A DNA stretch of 64,000 nucleotides from Flaveria trinervia. Its lineage: Eukaryota; Streptophyta; Magnoliopsida; Asterales; Asteraceae. The notes under the pieces were generated by a model. It had not been told where the DNA came from. It was given only the letters and a program-made list of their open reading frames with translations, and searched no databases. A program made the translations under genes and the position numbers. Position 1 is the first letter of the stretch; each line of letters starts with the position of its first letter. The DNA is taken from positions 106,304,617 through 106,368,616 of the forward strand of contig CM046442.1 of NCBI GenBank assembly GCA_025506515.1, read 5' to 3'. This document shows, piece after piece, positions 1 to 12,584 of the stretch.

Positions 1-331
1 GAAGAAGCTGAGTATATTGCTGCATCAGCTTGTTGCTCTCAAGTACTCTGGATTTAAAACCAGATGTTTGATTATGGTTTTAACTTCTTGCACACACCAA
101 TTTACATTGACAACACAGCAGCGTTTTCATAACTAATAATCTAGTTCAGCACTCAAAAACTAACATATTGAAATTAGGTATCACTTTTTGAGAGATTGTG
201 CTGAAAAGGGATTAATCAAATTGATTCAAGTACCAACTGAAAATTAATTAGCTGATTTATTTACCAAGACATTTGAACCCAGTAGGTTTGAATTCCTGGT
301 TTAGTCAATTGGCATGATTAACCTTAAGTAA
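1..331 (+). pseudogene. Element A pol: RNase H C-terminal end
   Basis: Translated pieces show the copia RNase H signature EAEYIAAS, then DYGFNF, TPIYIDNTAA and the terminal LADLFTKTFEP, ending with SIGMINLK and a stop at 329-331. RNase H would degrade the RNA strand of the replication intermediate. The piece is inactive: there are several in-frame stops (first near 56) and at least two frameshifts, around 125 and 190. It aligns by motif with the end of element B pol (27420-27748), so A and B are related. Confidence 0.85.
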
Positions 332-1600
332 AACCATGGAGAACATCAAAAACATTAAAAACATGAGAAACCCACAAAAAGAAATCAATTTTGATGAAGA
401 AAAGAATCTAGGGAAATGATATAGTTACAGTCATTATATCATTCATTGTGCTTAATTTTAAAAAACATTTGCAAGACTATCATGACATTCCAGATATGTT
501 GGTAGGCTCAACTTGGAAGAAAAGATACATGAAGTGATAAATTAATATCTTATTTAATAGCAAAACACTTATCACAAAGTACAGGTATGTATTGGCTAAT
601 CTGAGTGCATGTGTATGTAGTAACCTAAACACACGAGTTAATGATACTTTATGAATCTCTTTCACTTACATTAGTTTCATCTTTTTTTGTTGAGCAAAGA
701 CCTGATGAAACATGCAAATAGTACATATGTCCTCATCCAAAAGATTCCTAATGAAGAACACATCCAAATTGGATGAATCTACAAAAGCAATACATTCCAA
801 GTGAATGAACAAAAGAATCCCATCATGGATCACCTTCCAAAGTGAAGTGAAAAGAATCCCAATGACGATCATTATGAAAAGGATCAAAGTAAAAGAATCC
901 CAATGAGGATCAGTGAAAATGAGTTCTCATAACTTAAGTAACCTAGTAAGAAAAGTTGTGAAAAAGTTCTACCATGCATTCTATAAGGCTGGTTGATCAT
1001 TCCATGCTTGTGTGTGTGACGTACACATTGAATAATTAAATCAACCAAAAACATGATAAAAATCATTTGCATGAAAATATCAACCTGGTATGAGTTTAAG
1101 AGGACAAACATACCTTCAATCATCAAGTTCATAAACATGTCCATTTAATAATAAAGGATGCACATGTGTAATGTAAGACTGATATGATCCCAACAAAAGA
1201 TATAATTCTCTTCATTACTAATAATCATAATAAGATTCAAAAAGTTTCTTTAAAGTTTCTATCCAACTGTGGATATAAACTTTATGGGGAGTAATTTAAA
1301 ATTTTTGAGTAAGTCCATATTTTGTTTACTAGCTTAAGTTACTTTCAAAAGAAAAAAAAATTGGTGTTGTTGCGAAAAGTTATACCATTGTATCTCAGCT
1401 TATGCAGATTCTTGGAAGCATGAAAAGTCCAAGATCAGACAAAATTAGGAAACTTGTATCACTTGTGACATACAAGTCAATCCAAGCAAGAATTGACAAT
1501 TTTAACAGTTAACTTTATAAGAAAAATCAATCAAGGACAAGACTTCATAATATAAAAAATCAATTCAGTCACATTAACTTATGATTAAGTTCAAAAGTTA
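332..1600 (+). other. Element A post-pol spacer, first part; no gene seen
   Basis: AT-rich DNA between the pol stop and the repeat block. Only short ORFs in random frames occur, without domain motifs. In this lineage the region separates pol from the env-like ORF. Confidence 0.6.
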
Positions 1601-1604
1601 GTGC

Positions 1605-2372
1605 AGGTAATGCATTGGTTAATGCGGGTGAAGGTAACCCATGCTTATAACCAATGCGGGTAGCTTTATATTTTCAAGTGAAACTAACGCGGACAATGAT
1701 TTTACTCTACCGCATTAGTGTGTTACAAGTATACATGAAATTTTGGTGGTAAAACCTATGCGGAACAAAAATTGTTCTACCGCATTTGTCAATGCGGATA
1801 AAATAATTTTCAAGTGTTCAACCGCATTAGTCAATGTGGATAAACTTTTAAGTGTTCAACCGCATTTGTCAAATACGGATGAAATTTACACTTCAGTATT
1901 TGTTTTACTCATTCGCATTTGTGGATACACATCTTCAATGCTCATGTATGATCAAGCAGAAATAATTAAGTGATCAACCTCTTGTCAATGAATGATGATC
2001 AAGTAAATGTGGATTTTATTCTATCGCATTTCCTACAGTTAAGAGATGCTAACAGTCAAATCTTCTGCATTTGCTACAGTGAGCAAATGCTGACAAATTT
2101 TTATTCAACCACATTTGCTACAGTGAGCAATGTTGAATAAGTTTTGTCAACCACATTTTTTAGAGTGAATAAATGCTGACGAACTTAGTTCTTCCGCATT
2201 AGCAATAGTGAACAAATGCAGATAGAAGAAAACAGAAGTAACAAAACTTCCGCATTTACAACAGTGAACAAATGCGGGTAGTCAAAGTCCAAAAATTTTG
2301 TCTTCCGCATTTGCTATAGTTAACAAATGCGGATGATCAAAAGTCAAAAATTTACACTTCCGCATTTGCTAC
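1605..2372 (+). repeat. Element A spacer repeat block (CCGCATTTG...AATGCGG motif)
   Basis: A block of diverged copies of an imperfect palindrome, with arms like CCGCATTTG and CAAATGCGGA separated by a few bases, interspersed with TACAGTGA. At least a dozen arms can be read between 1605 and 2372. The same motif recurs in the 3' LTR of this element (6640-6905). No open frame runs through it, so a structural or regulatory role is more plausible than coding. Function is unknown. Confidence 0.8.
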
Positions 2373-3127
2373 AGTGGTGACAACATTTGCTCTTAAACTT
2401 GTAAAATCTTTTAGAATGCATTATTTGACTATTTAAAGGAATTTAAAGGGTCATTTAATACTTTTCAAATTTGAGAGACTTCATAGTGAGACGAGCGCAA
2501 ATACACAGTACACCCACTTCGATCATCTTCATCATAAACAACCAATGTTTTTTGTGTGATTCTACTCAAGCTGTTCTTGTTATCAATTCTGAAACTATAC
2601 TTGCATCGAAAACAAGGTGAAATTTCCAAAAAATTCATCAAGACCCAACTTTTGGACTGTTAAACCTAAATCAAACAAAGAACCAAATGATAATGAACGA
2701 CACAAAAAATTTGATTTATTGATGTAATATAATGCACCTTTTCGACTTCAATGAACATGCAAACTAATAGAAATTTTACTCATCATGAAAACCTTTATAG
2801 TCATGTTTGGTGCAAGAACAAAGCATGATGAAAAATGAAAATGTGTAACAAATCAATGAAATAACATCTAATAAACGGTTCAAAGATAGAAACTGTGATT
2901 GTTGAACAACAAATTCACCATTTGATGTGACAACAATGATACAGTAATGTCAAAAGTTCATCTTTGACCATTTAATGTCAAACTGATAAACGATACTCAT
3001 GAGTTCTCATTAAAACTGACACACATGTCTTTTATGTAGATTATATGGAAAATCTTTCATGGAGCAAGCTCCATAATGTCAGCGGTTATTTAAACCCTGA
3101 TGTGCAAGAAGCTGAGGGACTCAGAGA
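2373..3127 (+). other. Element A spacer, second part; no gene recognised
   Basis: AT-rich sequence after the repeat block. In elements B, C and E the env-like N-terminal domain (with its FW core) follows the spacer, but I find no trace of it here. It has either been deleted from A or decayed beyond reading. Confidence 0.45.
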
Positions 3128-6100
3128 TTAAGAAGAGGGACTCCAAAAACTTTTACAGTTGAGCTCACTCACCTCTTCTTCCTTGGATGATTCAATAGAT
3201 AAATCAAGAAGATCAAGGACAAGAACAGGCTGTTGATGAGCAAGCTGTACAATCATCTCCACCACCATCACCACAACCAACACAACAACCAACACAACAA
3301 CTAACACAACAACCAACACCACAACCAACACCACAACCAACACCACAACCAACACCACAAACAACCCCACAACCATCACCAATATCACCACCTCATCACT
3401 CACCATATCACCACCTCATCACTCACCAATATCACCACCTCATCAATCACCATATCACCACCTCATCACTCACCAACATCACCACACCAACCATTGCCCA
3501 CTCATGATAACCCAAATGAATTTGGAGACTCAACAAGCACTTCTAAAGTATCCAAATCATCATTAGATTAGGAGGATCAACATGCTCAAATGCCTGTAAA
3601 GAGAACAACTTCTGAGACTGCTCCCTCAGAAAGCTTTGCTGAATCTAATATAAACAGGTCTGATGAAAAGGATGAGTTGAGATCTGAGCTCCTACAAAAG
3701 GTCAAAAGGATGGAAAGAATACTAAATAGGAGAGCTAGAATCATTAATGACAGGATTCTAGAGCTTGATGAAAAGGGGCATCAATTAAAAGAACTTTAAG
3801 AAAAGTATGAAGCTGAAAAGAAAGAGAAAGAGAAAGAAATTGACTACTTGAAAGCTGCCCTGAACCATTCTAGAGAAGAAGTGAGTGGCCATGTTGATAC
3901 ACTTGCCATTTAGACTATAGCTATGGAAGAGCAAGAGAACATTATTGAAGAACAAGCTGAAATCATCTCCAATCTCCAAAGTCAAGTTGAAAGTCAAAAT
4001 AAAAGGATCTCTGAACTTGAAATGCTAATTGAAATTCAAAGAAGTGTTGTGGCTGGAGAAAACAAAATGATAAAGAAGAGTTATTGATGATGAAAAACAA
4101 TCTTCTTTGAGAATGATGAACAAAGAGAAGATGCAAACCAAACAAAGAATGAGGAACAAAGTCAAGAGATTGTGGTTTATTCTAGGCAATCAGAGGCTAC
4201 TCAAACTGTGAAAGATGAATTTGAAGAATTAATCAGTGCTATGGATAGCTTTACTTCTAAAGAATTCACAATAGATGAAGATTTTTGGGATTTTGTTACA
4301 GACCAAAGGACCAACTATAAACCTATTGTAGTCATTCCTTAATCTCCAGTTCCATTGGAGAAAGAGTTGAGCATGCAAATTGTACCTGTTGTGGCACTAT
4401 CGGAGGAACAAAAAGAAATGGTAAGAGAATTGTGTGAAAAAGGAAAGGAAAAGAATGAAAAAGAAACAGAAAATGAGGAAATAGAAATTAATGATCAAGA
4501 ACAAACCAGGGCTGAAAAATTGCCTGAAGAGTTGGAAAAGGCTGAAACTTCAATTTCACAACTTCAAACATACTCCAGAAAGAGGAAATATCTAGCAGAA
4601 AAAGGCTAAGGGAAAAAGACAAATGGTTGAAGAAGAGAGTGTGAAAAAAAATAAGAGAGATGACCCTAGAAGTTTGGCTGTTATAGCTAAATATCTTGAA
4701 GAACATGAGCAGGCTGAAGCTCAATTAAAGAAACAAGTTGTTACTATTGATCTGGAAGAAGGAGAGATAGCTGGAGGTTATGATGCTAAAAAGGATGTTC
4801 ATATGGGCAGTCCTATTAAAACAAAAAAACCAGTAGAGGAAATGATGTCAAAGGCTCAAACTGATGACTTGATGATAAAAGCAATGTTTTTGATCAATCA
4901 TGGGTATGATCCAAATGAAGTCTTTGGCATGACATATGAAGGAATAAAGGAAGAAGAAGAAAAGGTGAATAAGCTACTGGATCCAAACTTCAAAACTGAG
5001 TATGAAAAATTAGTCACCAGAAAGGCTCCTGTGCCAAAAGTGTCTGCTATGAAGAAATCAACCTCAACTGAGTATGAAAGATCATTATCAAGAAAGGTTC
5101 CTTTGCCTAAACTATCATCCATGATGAAATCAACCCTAACTCCTGAACCACAATTTCCTGATCCTTATAGCATATCAGATAAGGAAATGAAGGATTATCT
5201 TTCAAGCCAAGGATTCATAAGAAGTAAGATTGGGAATATGAAAGCAAACTCATTAAGAGCTGCTACTCTACAAATGATTAATGAAAAGAAAGATATTCTC
5301 AAGCGGTTAGAAGAAGAAATCCTAAACAAGAAGCCAAGATCTACAATAACCGCTCAAGACATGATGCTAAACCAGAAAGATCAAGAATTGTTGGCTCCTA
5401 TAGTTCACAAATACCCTAAATGGTTTGCAGAACCCTCTCAGTTAAAACTACAAGAAGGATTAACCACTGCTGAGTTAATAAGAGGGGTGTCTACTCCCAA
5501 AGGCATAATTGATCAGAAAATAATTGCTTGGAAGTATGACAGCATGTGGAACATGTTCATGGTGAAAAGGATCTCCAGGCTATCCAATTCTTTACAGAGT
5601 ACTCAGCTCTTGTAAATGCCCTGGAGATCCATGATTTAAAAGAACTAGCTCAACAGGAACTGATCAATCACTCAGCTATGTTCAGGGGATATGAATTTGA
5701 AAACATACTCAAAATGTTCATAAGGACAGACAATTTCAATTCATTAAAGACAAAATGCATGAGAAAAGTTAAGTCTTTTATTACCCCCTTGAGAAGAAGA
5801 AGAAAATGCAAGCAGAAGAAGTTTTGTTTCTTGAGTTGAAGGTGAAACCAACAGAATCTTTAAAGAGAAAAATGGTATCCGGTACTCATTCCTCCACACC
5901 CATCTCAAATGTGTACTATGATGAAAAAACTTATGAGATGGTGATTGAAAGAAAGTGTGGAGGAAAGGAGGGTGCTAACATAAGGCTGTTTAGTGGATAT
6001 GAAGTAAGGTTGCTTGATGAATCCTACATTCACTATATCTATACCAGACACTTTAGGGAAATAAACAATAAACTGGGTGAACAAAATATGCACTTCTTCC

Positions 6101-6502
6101 TAAAGTGCATCAAGTTGCTAAAATTGGCTTATGATCGTATCAATACCAGAAGAGACAATAGAAAGAAAAAAAGACACCATTGCAACTTAGGAACATTGTA
6201 AAACTTGAGGTAGATGTGGGTGGAAGCTTACTGATTCACAGAGATGGTCTCTCTACTATTTCTATTTGGGAACCTATTTCTTTGAAGAAGTTACCAATAG
6301 AAGCCATCTAAAATATGAGCAAATGAAGATACATGTGCTAAGTAGGGACAAAATGTTAGAAGCAACAGATTTTGTCAACATGATTAAAGCCATTCTGGAT
6401 CCAACTAAAGCTGCATTTTTACTACCTCCACAAGACATAGCAGAATCCTCACAACGTCAATCACCTCCCAAGCATGAAGAAAATAGGCTGTATAATCCTT
6501 AG
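3128..6502 (+). pseudogene. Element A env-like protein, central and C-terminal part
   Basis: Fragments in several frames form one decayed gene. They are a Q/P-rich linker (3250-3480), a Glu/Lys-rich coiled coil (3590-4140, ORF 3590-3799 plus continuation), an acidic segment (4355-4609), a 330-codon open piece (4623-5615) and two further pieces (5546-5839 and 5806-6201). The 4623-5615 piece holds two helical segments built around L-I-N-H-G-Y and YLSSQGF, then KIIAWKYD near 5520, a motif shared with element B (near 32720). The last pieces show strand-rich IERK and DESYIHYIY, also matched in B. No signal peptide or membrane helix is seen. Function of these proteins is unknown; 'envelope-like' describes position only. 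Confidence 0.75.
3258..3380 (+). repeat. Minisatellite encoding a Pro/Gln/Thr linker
   Basis: Tandem units of about 12 bp, of the form CAACCAACACCA, read as repeated P-T-P-Q / P-T-Q-Q in the plus frame. It continues into a looser 20-25 bp repeat of the CACCTCATCACTCACC type up to about 3480. It sits upstream of the coiled-coil part of the env-like region, where the other elements have an S/T/P-rich linker, so it probably encoded that linker. The valine-rich minus-strand ORF over it is a shadow. Confidence 0.8.
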
Positions 6503-6508
6503 GGGGAT
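6499..6508 (+). other. Element A polypurine tract
   Basis: The run TAGGGGGAT just before the LTR start at 6512 fits the plus-strand priming site of an LTR retrotransposon. Its form and spacing match the tracts of B, C and E. Confidence 0.8.
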
Positions 6509-6511
6509 TAT

Positions 6512-7214
6512 TGTTGCACCCTGAAAGGATCATACATGCTAATTCAATGGGTGATTTGATGATTGCTTTGCTGGAATCCCATAAGTCGAATAAGAAATGC
6601 GAATGATGATCCTGCTCAAGAAAAACCAAGTATAGTCTTCCGCATTTGTCAATGCGGAAGACATAAAACAAATACGGACAAGTATTTGTTCTTTCGCATT
6701 GACAAATGCGGAAGACCAAGTATTAATGCGGACAAGACTTTGCTCATCCGCATTTGACAAATGCGGATGACCGAACAAATGTGTATAAGTATTTGTTCAT
6801 CCGCATTAACCAATGTGGATGAACAACATACTAATGTGGATGATCAAGTGAAGAAATGTTGATCAAGTCAACTCATCCGCATTTGCCAATGCGGATGAAC
6901 AAACAAGATGCGGATCAAGACATAGACTAGTTTTGATGTAATAGGTCAGGGTAGTTTAGTCATTTTGTAAATGGCATCTTGTCTGCCTATAAATAGAATA
7001 GATAACCTCCTACAAGAGGCAACGGCTGATAGACATAAAGAATTTTTGTTGTCATTTATTCTCTGTAATCAATCAACTTTCATATATATAATACAAAAGC
7101 ATTTATGAGTGTAATTCTTGCATTGAATGTTCTTTGATTGTTTGTTCTGCCATTCAATCATTGACTTGATTACCATATTCAATTCTTAGTAAGAATCTCA
7201 ATCTTACTTATCCA
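6512..7214 (+). repeat. Element A 3' LTR
   Basis: It begins TGTTGCACC right after the purine tract and is taken to end TCCA at 7214, about 703 bp. A TATA box (TATAAATAG, 6988-6996) is followed by a short R/U5-like region. Between about 6640 and 6905 the U3 part holds at least six palindromic copies of CCGCATT...AATGCGG, the same motif as in the spacer at 1605-2372. The 5' LTR lies outside the window, so the right end is inferred. Confidence 0.75.
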
Positions 7215-7963
7215 GTCATATTCCCCTCGTCCACCTGTTCAGTCTCCGCTTCTTCATCATCAGAAGAAGAATCACTTACATCAAGTGCTCCCCCTAAAGG
7301 ATTAGAATGTGGAGTTGATGATGTCGAATCTAGTAGCGGGGTGTCTAGGACATCATACATCACTCTGGTTGTTAACTGATCATCAGGAAAGGAGGGAGGT
7401 ATGTTGAAGGACTTAAGGAATCCATCATAGTTAAAAAAGAATGAAGGTCCCTTTCCAGCATGGGGCTTGGTGTATCTCTGAACATTAACATTGCACCACA
7501 CTTCTACCTGACCCGCTGAGTTGCTATAAACTCTCTTTTCCGGTATACTATATCCGAGGAAGATCCCTTCTTCATCCTTCTCACTTAACTTCCCAGACTG
7601 AGTTTTCTTCAGCAGCGTACATGATGCACCAAATGGTTCGAGATACTCCAGGTAGGTTTACATTGCTAGAGAAACTCCTAACACGTTTTACCATGACGCT
7701 TTACCACCAACACCCACTTGAGGGTGAAACATGCATTGGCCACTGCCTCGTTCCAAAACTGGATAGGTAGATTCGAGTCGGCTAGCATCGTTCTTGCTGT
7801 CTCTATCAAGCTCCGATTCTTTTGCTCAGCAACTCCATTCATTTATGGTGTATAGACAGACATAAATTGATGTAGAATCCCTTTTTCTTTACAGAACTCC
7901 TCCATCCACTGGTTCTTAAAGTTTGTGCCATTGTCTGATCGAATATGTCTAACTTTCAGCTTG
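7215..7963 (-). pseudogene. Element H pol: integrase C-terminal half
   Basis: On the minus strand the reading begins at 7963 with KVRHIRSDNGTNFKNQW, which holds the second catalytic Asp of the integrase core. It passes a broken QQNG site (7845), VAEQKNRSLIETARTML and FWNEAVANACF, and ends in the copia-specific tail with GYSIPEKRVY, NVNVQRYTKP and an acidic linker (ORF 7208-7501). The domain is cut at 7963 by element B; the code continues on the other side at 34103. It is cut at 7215 by element A, so RT and RNase H of H lie outside. Stops and frameshifts make it a pseudogene. Confidence 0.85.
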
Positions 7964-7968
7964 TAGAG

Positions 7969-8277
7969 TGTTAAGTTCTCTAAAAAGATTAACATCTTGT
8001 CTTTATTTGTCTTTTGATATTTTGTAATAGTATAGGGACTATTTCTGTAATTTGTTAGTTCCTTTACTTTTGTTCTCAGTATAAATAGCTTAGATTTGCA
8101 GGTATGTAGTAACGAATACACAAGTTATTCGAATCTGCTTTTCATACTTGTAATTGTCTTAGCTTGATATGAATGAAAACTGAATTTTATTAATATCTTG
8201 TTTTGATTTGATTACATTGTGTGAAATTCATTGAATTGTGTTACAAATCATCACAGATTAATTCATTGATCCTATCA
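7969..8277 (+). repeat. Element B 5' LTR
   Basis: It starts TGTTAAGT and ends CCTATCA. A TATA box TATAAATA lies at 8080-8087. The LTR is only 309 bp and lacks the family repeat, which in this element sits in the leader instead. Confidence 0.95.
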
Positions 8278-8279
8278 AA

Positions 8280-8291
8280 TGGTATCAGAGT
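8280..8291 (+). other. Element B primer-binding site
   Basis: TGGTATCAGAGT starts two bases after the LTR end and is complementary to the 3' end of initiator-Met tRNA, the usual primer of plant copia elements. Confidence 0.9.
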
Positions 8292-8689
8292 TGTTGGTAA
8301 GCTGTTAGTGATTGATTTTCGTTTTAAGTTCATCGAACTTCAAAACTAAAAATCTCACTGAATCTGTGATTGAGATACAATTCAATTGAAAATTTGTGAA
8401 TTCAGTTGTGTTTCATCATCAGAAACATGATTTGAATCACAATTAGCAGATCAATTCATCAAATTCAAGTAAACTGTTGAATTTGTTGTTCGAAAATAGC
8501 TTGAAGTTTCGAACTGAAATTTCAAAAATTGATTGATTTGTTGTTGAAATTAAAGAAATGATATTAAGAAGAATGTTTATCGGCATAAAACTCATCTAAT
8601 TGAAAAGTTTCAATCGAATTCATCAACATTTAAAGAATTCAGAAGATTTAAGTTTGTTACATTCATTTGAAGATGATGAATGTGTCGCA

Positions 8690-9020
8690 TGAGCTGAGAT
8701 TGACTTAATTTGTCTAAGTGTTAGACGCATTAACACTGTGTAGACGTTTTTAGTCAGTCGTTTACTGTTGAAGAGAATCCCAAACGTATCACCTGTGTTA
8801 AGTTGATAGTTGTTAGACGCTTGACAACTGTTTAGGCGTTTGTCTATTCAGACGCTTGACAACTGTTTAGGCGTTTGACAACTATTCAGGCGTTTGACAA
8901 CTATTAGGTGCTTGAAACCTTCCAGACGCATTAATACTTGGACATTTTGAAAATTCTTCTAAGGCATTCCCTTAGACGTTTCTCAACTTAGACGCATCAA
9001 CTGTTGAGACGTTTGAATAC
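8690..9020 (+). repeat. Element B leader repeats (AGACGC / AGGCGTTTG motif)
   Basis: The untranslated leader between PBS and gag holds about a dozen copies of a motif alternating AGACGCTTGACAACTGTT and TAGGCGTTTG. The related form GGACGTTT...CATGCGTCTAAACAG fills the pol-env spacer of the same element at 28980-29520. No open frame crosses the block. Confidence 0.85.
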
Positions 9021-9134
9021 TGTCCAGACATTTTAACCTTGATACTTAGATTTTTTTAAGAAAAATTCTTTGAAAAATATTTTTCAAAAATTTTTTTAAA
9101 ATTCAAAATATAAGAAAACAACAAAAATATAAGA

Positions 9135-12100
9135 ATGGTAAAATCAGAAGATTCTGAAAACAGAGTTCCAAAGCTTAAAAATAGAGCTTATTTCAAAAAT
9201 TGGTCTCTTAGACTAAAACAACATTTTAATTCTATGACACTGATCTCTGCAACTCTATAGAAAAAGGACCATACATTCCTATAATAACTGATGGACCAGA
9301 CAAAGGATTTGTGCATACTAAGATTCTCCAGAATCTTATCCAGAAGATGATCTTCAAGGAGATGATCTGAAAAGAATTAAGAATGATATTAAAGCCTATT
9401 CATTGATGTGTAAAGGACTACCTTTGGAAGTTCTTACAAGGCTAGATGCATATCAAACTGGATATACACTATATAAAGCATTGAAGATCATTTGTGAAGG
9501 AGGTAAAGAGATTCAAAATTTAAAGAAACAAAAGCTGAAAAGACAATTAGAATTGTTTCAACATTTGTCTGGAGAGACAATAAATAAAATGATGAACAAA
9601 TTTGTTCAACTCATAACTGAGATGTCAACAGCTGGTATCAAACCTGATCTTAAAGATTTAAATCTCAGAGTGCTCAATGCTTTACCATCATCATGGAAAC
9701 AAACTGTAACTCTACTAAAGCATACTGAGAAGTTTCCAATGGATCTAGATCTTCTTATTGCAAAAATAGAATTAGTGGAGATTGATGAAAGCTCAGGGAA
9801 CAATGATATAGCAGTATCAATGTCTCAATATCAATTTGTTGCTTCTCCTGCAACCACCATAGAAAATGCATTTATGGCAAAGAGTGAGAAAAGTCCTGAA
9901 GAAGAAGGAGATTTGTTTGTAGGAGTATGATTTTTCACTGACTCATCAATTACCCGTGCACCTGTATATACAACTCATTCTCATTCTCAATCTCCTCCTA
10001 AAACACAGTCACAATCATCAAATATTCAGACAAAGACTTCTTCATCATCTAACTCTGCTAAATCTAGCAAAGTTAAAGATGTGATTAACATCCTATTAGA
10101 GGATGAAGAGTCCAAAACTGCATATACTGCTATTATGGCCAGCTTTCAAGCATATCAAGGTAGCCATTTAACTCAACTAGATTTTGTTTTACAAGATTTA
10201 TTTGAGATGGATCCTGAAGATGTTGAAGAGATGGACCTGAACTGGCAGATGGTGATGATTGCCTACTGGACTCAAAAACATTCTTATGTCAACAAGAAAT
10301 ACAAGCCTAGTGCAAACAAGACTATTGGATTTGACAAGTCAAAATCCAGATGTTTCAACTGCAATAGTTATGGACACTTTTCAAGAGAATGTAAAGCTCC
10401 AAGGAATAATGGAGGAAGTGCTCATTCAAGCTCAAATAATCAAAGGTTTCAACAAGCTAAGAAGACTTTTCAAATGCCATATCAAAGTCTTCCCATGCCA
10501 GAGCTTAAAGATGAAACCAAACCATCTGATGAAACAAAGAAAGCACTAGTAGTCAACATAAAAGATGGATATGATTGGAGTGCATATGCAGATCAATTTA
10601 CCAATGAATTAACATCAAGTTTATCTCTTATTGCAGAAATTCAAGAGGAAGATTGGTCAAAAATCAATGACCCAAAAGGAGAAAGTGATGAACAGGAAGA
10701 TAACTATGATTGGAGTGACAAGTCTAATCCTAAAAAGGATACAGAGGAAGTAGCTCTAATGGTTCAGTCTGATCAACCAAAGGTTAAATCTTCTACTTCA
10801 TCATTTGAAACCACAGTTCCAAAATTTCCTGAAATACCATCAGAAGTAAGAGAAAAGCTTTGCACCAAATCATGTTTTGAACATGTTGAACACTACAGAA
10901 ACTATTCATTCAAAATCTGTGAAAAGCTAAAACAAGAGGAATCTATGCATAACCAACTTAAATCTGATCATAAAACTGCAGATCAAAAGATTATCTCTCT
11001 TCAAAATTATGGAACAAAACAATCAAAGATTTAGAAATTGTTACAAAACAACTAGAAGAGATGACCAAGAATCTTGAACAAGAGAAAATAGCACATGCTG
11101 CTACTCAAGTTGATCTAGCAAAGTTAAGAGTTCAAAAATAATAGTAGAAAAACTAATCAGTGAAGGAAAGATAAACAAAAAGAAGGATTAGGTTTCACTC
11201 ATGAACCTATGCCTAAATCTATCACAAACACACTACCAGAGAATTTCAGTACTCATGATCATTCACCAGAAAACAAAGCAAAGCTCAATGCCTTTCAGAT
11301 CAAAACCAAGAATGCAGAAGAGGAAAAAGAAAATGTTCAAGTGTTTGTTGAAAAAGATCAAGAAAAAATCAAAAATGGACATCCAATCAAGATAAAATCA
11401 TATGAACCAAAACAACCAAAACAAAATATCTCTTCTGATCAAATTCACAATGTAATAGAAGAAGTCAGAGTTCAAAACAAGGATAAACAACATATAGGAA
11501 CATCAGAAGATTCAAACACCATCAATATGAAACAATTTCAATCAGAAAAGGAATCTTGTTCTGATGATGTTCAATCTGAAAATAAACCAAGCTCTTCTAA
11601 ATCAAAGAATCAAAGAAGAAGAACGAAATCTGTAAAAGTAACATCTAAACAAAACAAAAGTTCAGAAAAATTGATTAAAGCAACAAATCAAGCATCAAAA
11701 CTAAAACTAATTGAATTTGTGTCAGCAGGTATGTTAAATATGTATTCTCTTTCAAATAATAAATCAAATGTTATGAACAAATCAAACTCATATCTGTAAT
11801 CTAGTTCAGATTCAAAGACTTCCACTGTAGCAAAAAGATTTGTTTCTAATACATTCAAGAAGGAAATTCATGTTAAACAAATGAACAATAATCTGACACA
11901 AAATCAAACTGTGAAAAATGAAAGACAACAGTTTAACTATATGACACCAAAATCAAACATTATGTCATTGTCAAAAGTTAACAAAAATTGTTCTTAAATC
12001 CACAAAAGTACTGTGAAATTTGTGATATGAAAAATCACAATATTGCTGCGTGCTACTTTAACAAGTACTGTCACATATGTGACATGAGAAATCATTCGAC

Positions 12101-12506
12101 AGCAGATTGTTATTATAACAAATATTGTACTTATTGTGATGAAAAGATTCACAACACTGTAGATTGTTACTTTAGAAATAGATCTCTCACTAGAAACTTT
12201 GCAAAATCAAACATGAGCAAAGGATTTGCTAATCCACAGTATTTGAGAAATCAAACTAATGGATTTCAAAGAGACATTAATCAACCTAATGTAGGTTTGA
12301 GATCTTTTCCTAAGAACAATTACATGAGCTCAAAACACAACATGCAAGAACACTTTATACCAAGATCTGTAAGGATGACTAATAAAAATGTTGGACATCA
12401 ATACATTTCAAAAGATGATCAATCAAATGGTATAAATGTTCACAAAAGTAAATCAAACAATTTTCAGAATAAAATTGGAAAATTCATCAAAAATAACCTG
12501 ATTTGA
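9135..12506 (+). pseudogene. Element B gag
   Basis: The start is ATG at 9135 (MVKSEDSENRVPKLKN). Capsid-like helical sequence follows, best preserved at 9403-9930, with LSGETINKMMNKFVQLITEM, the form of UBN2/copia gag. A 317-codon piece (10081-11034) carries the first zinc knuckle CFNCNSYGHFSREC (10351-10392) and then a Cys-containing coiled-coil segment. A Lys/Gln/Ser-rich disordered piece (11209-11799) precedes the triple zinc knuckle (11988-12506). Gag would build the particle and bind RNA. Frameshifts near 9240, stops at 9928 and 11032, and others break the frame. Confidence 0.85.
12012..12167 (+). repeat. Tandem triplicated zinc knuckle in element B gag
   Basis: Three CX2CX4HX4C units follow one another: CEICDMKNHNIAAC (12012-12053), CHICDMRNHSTADC (12069-12110) and CTYCDEKIHNTVDC (12126-12167). 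The period is exactly 57 bp (19 residues). Elements C, D, E and H have only one knuckle at this place. All zinc ligands are kept in all three copies, while other positions differ, so the triplication is not recent and was probably under constraint. Confidence 0.9.
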
Positions 12507-12584
12507 ATAATCTCCATTATAAACAATTTACAATTGTTGATAAATTCGGAAAGCCCAAGACCATTTCGGCTTGGGTAGATATTT

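Larger units (their letters stand above)
1..7214 (+). mobile_element. Element A: 3' part of a Ty1/copia element with env-like ORF
   Basis: The window opens inside the RNase H domain of this plus-strand element and then crosses a spacer, a degenerate env-like region, a purine tract and a 3' LTR. The 5' LTR, gag and most of pol lie outside the window. The right boundary is placed where the LTR-like sequence ends in TCCA at 7214 and minus-strand integrase code of element H begins. The target duplication cannot be verified because the left copy is outside; the right copy would be GTCAT at 7215-7219. The element type (SIRE/Maximus-like) is inferred from the env-like ORF after pol. Confidence 0.8.

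Noticed and set aside
3128..3406. Minus-strand ORF rich in valine and leucine
   Set aside because: It is the reverse reading of the CAACCAACACCA minisatellite; the plus frame gives a Pro/Gln/Thr linker that fits the env-like gene.
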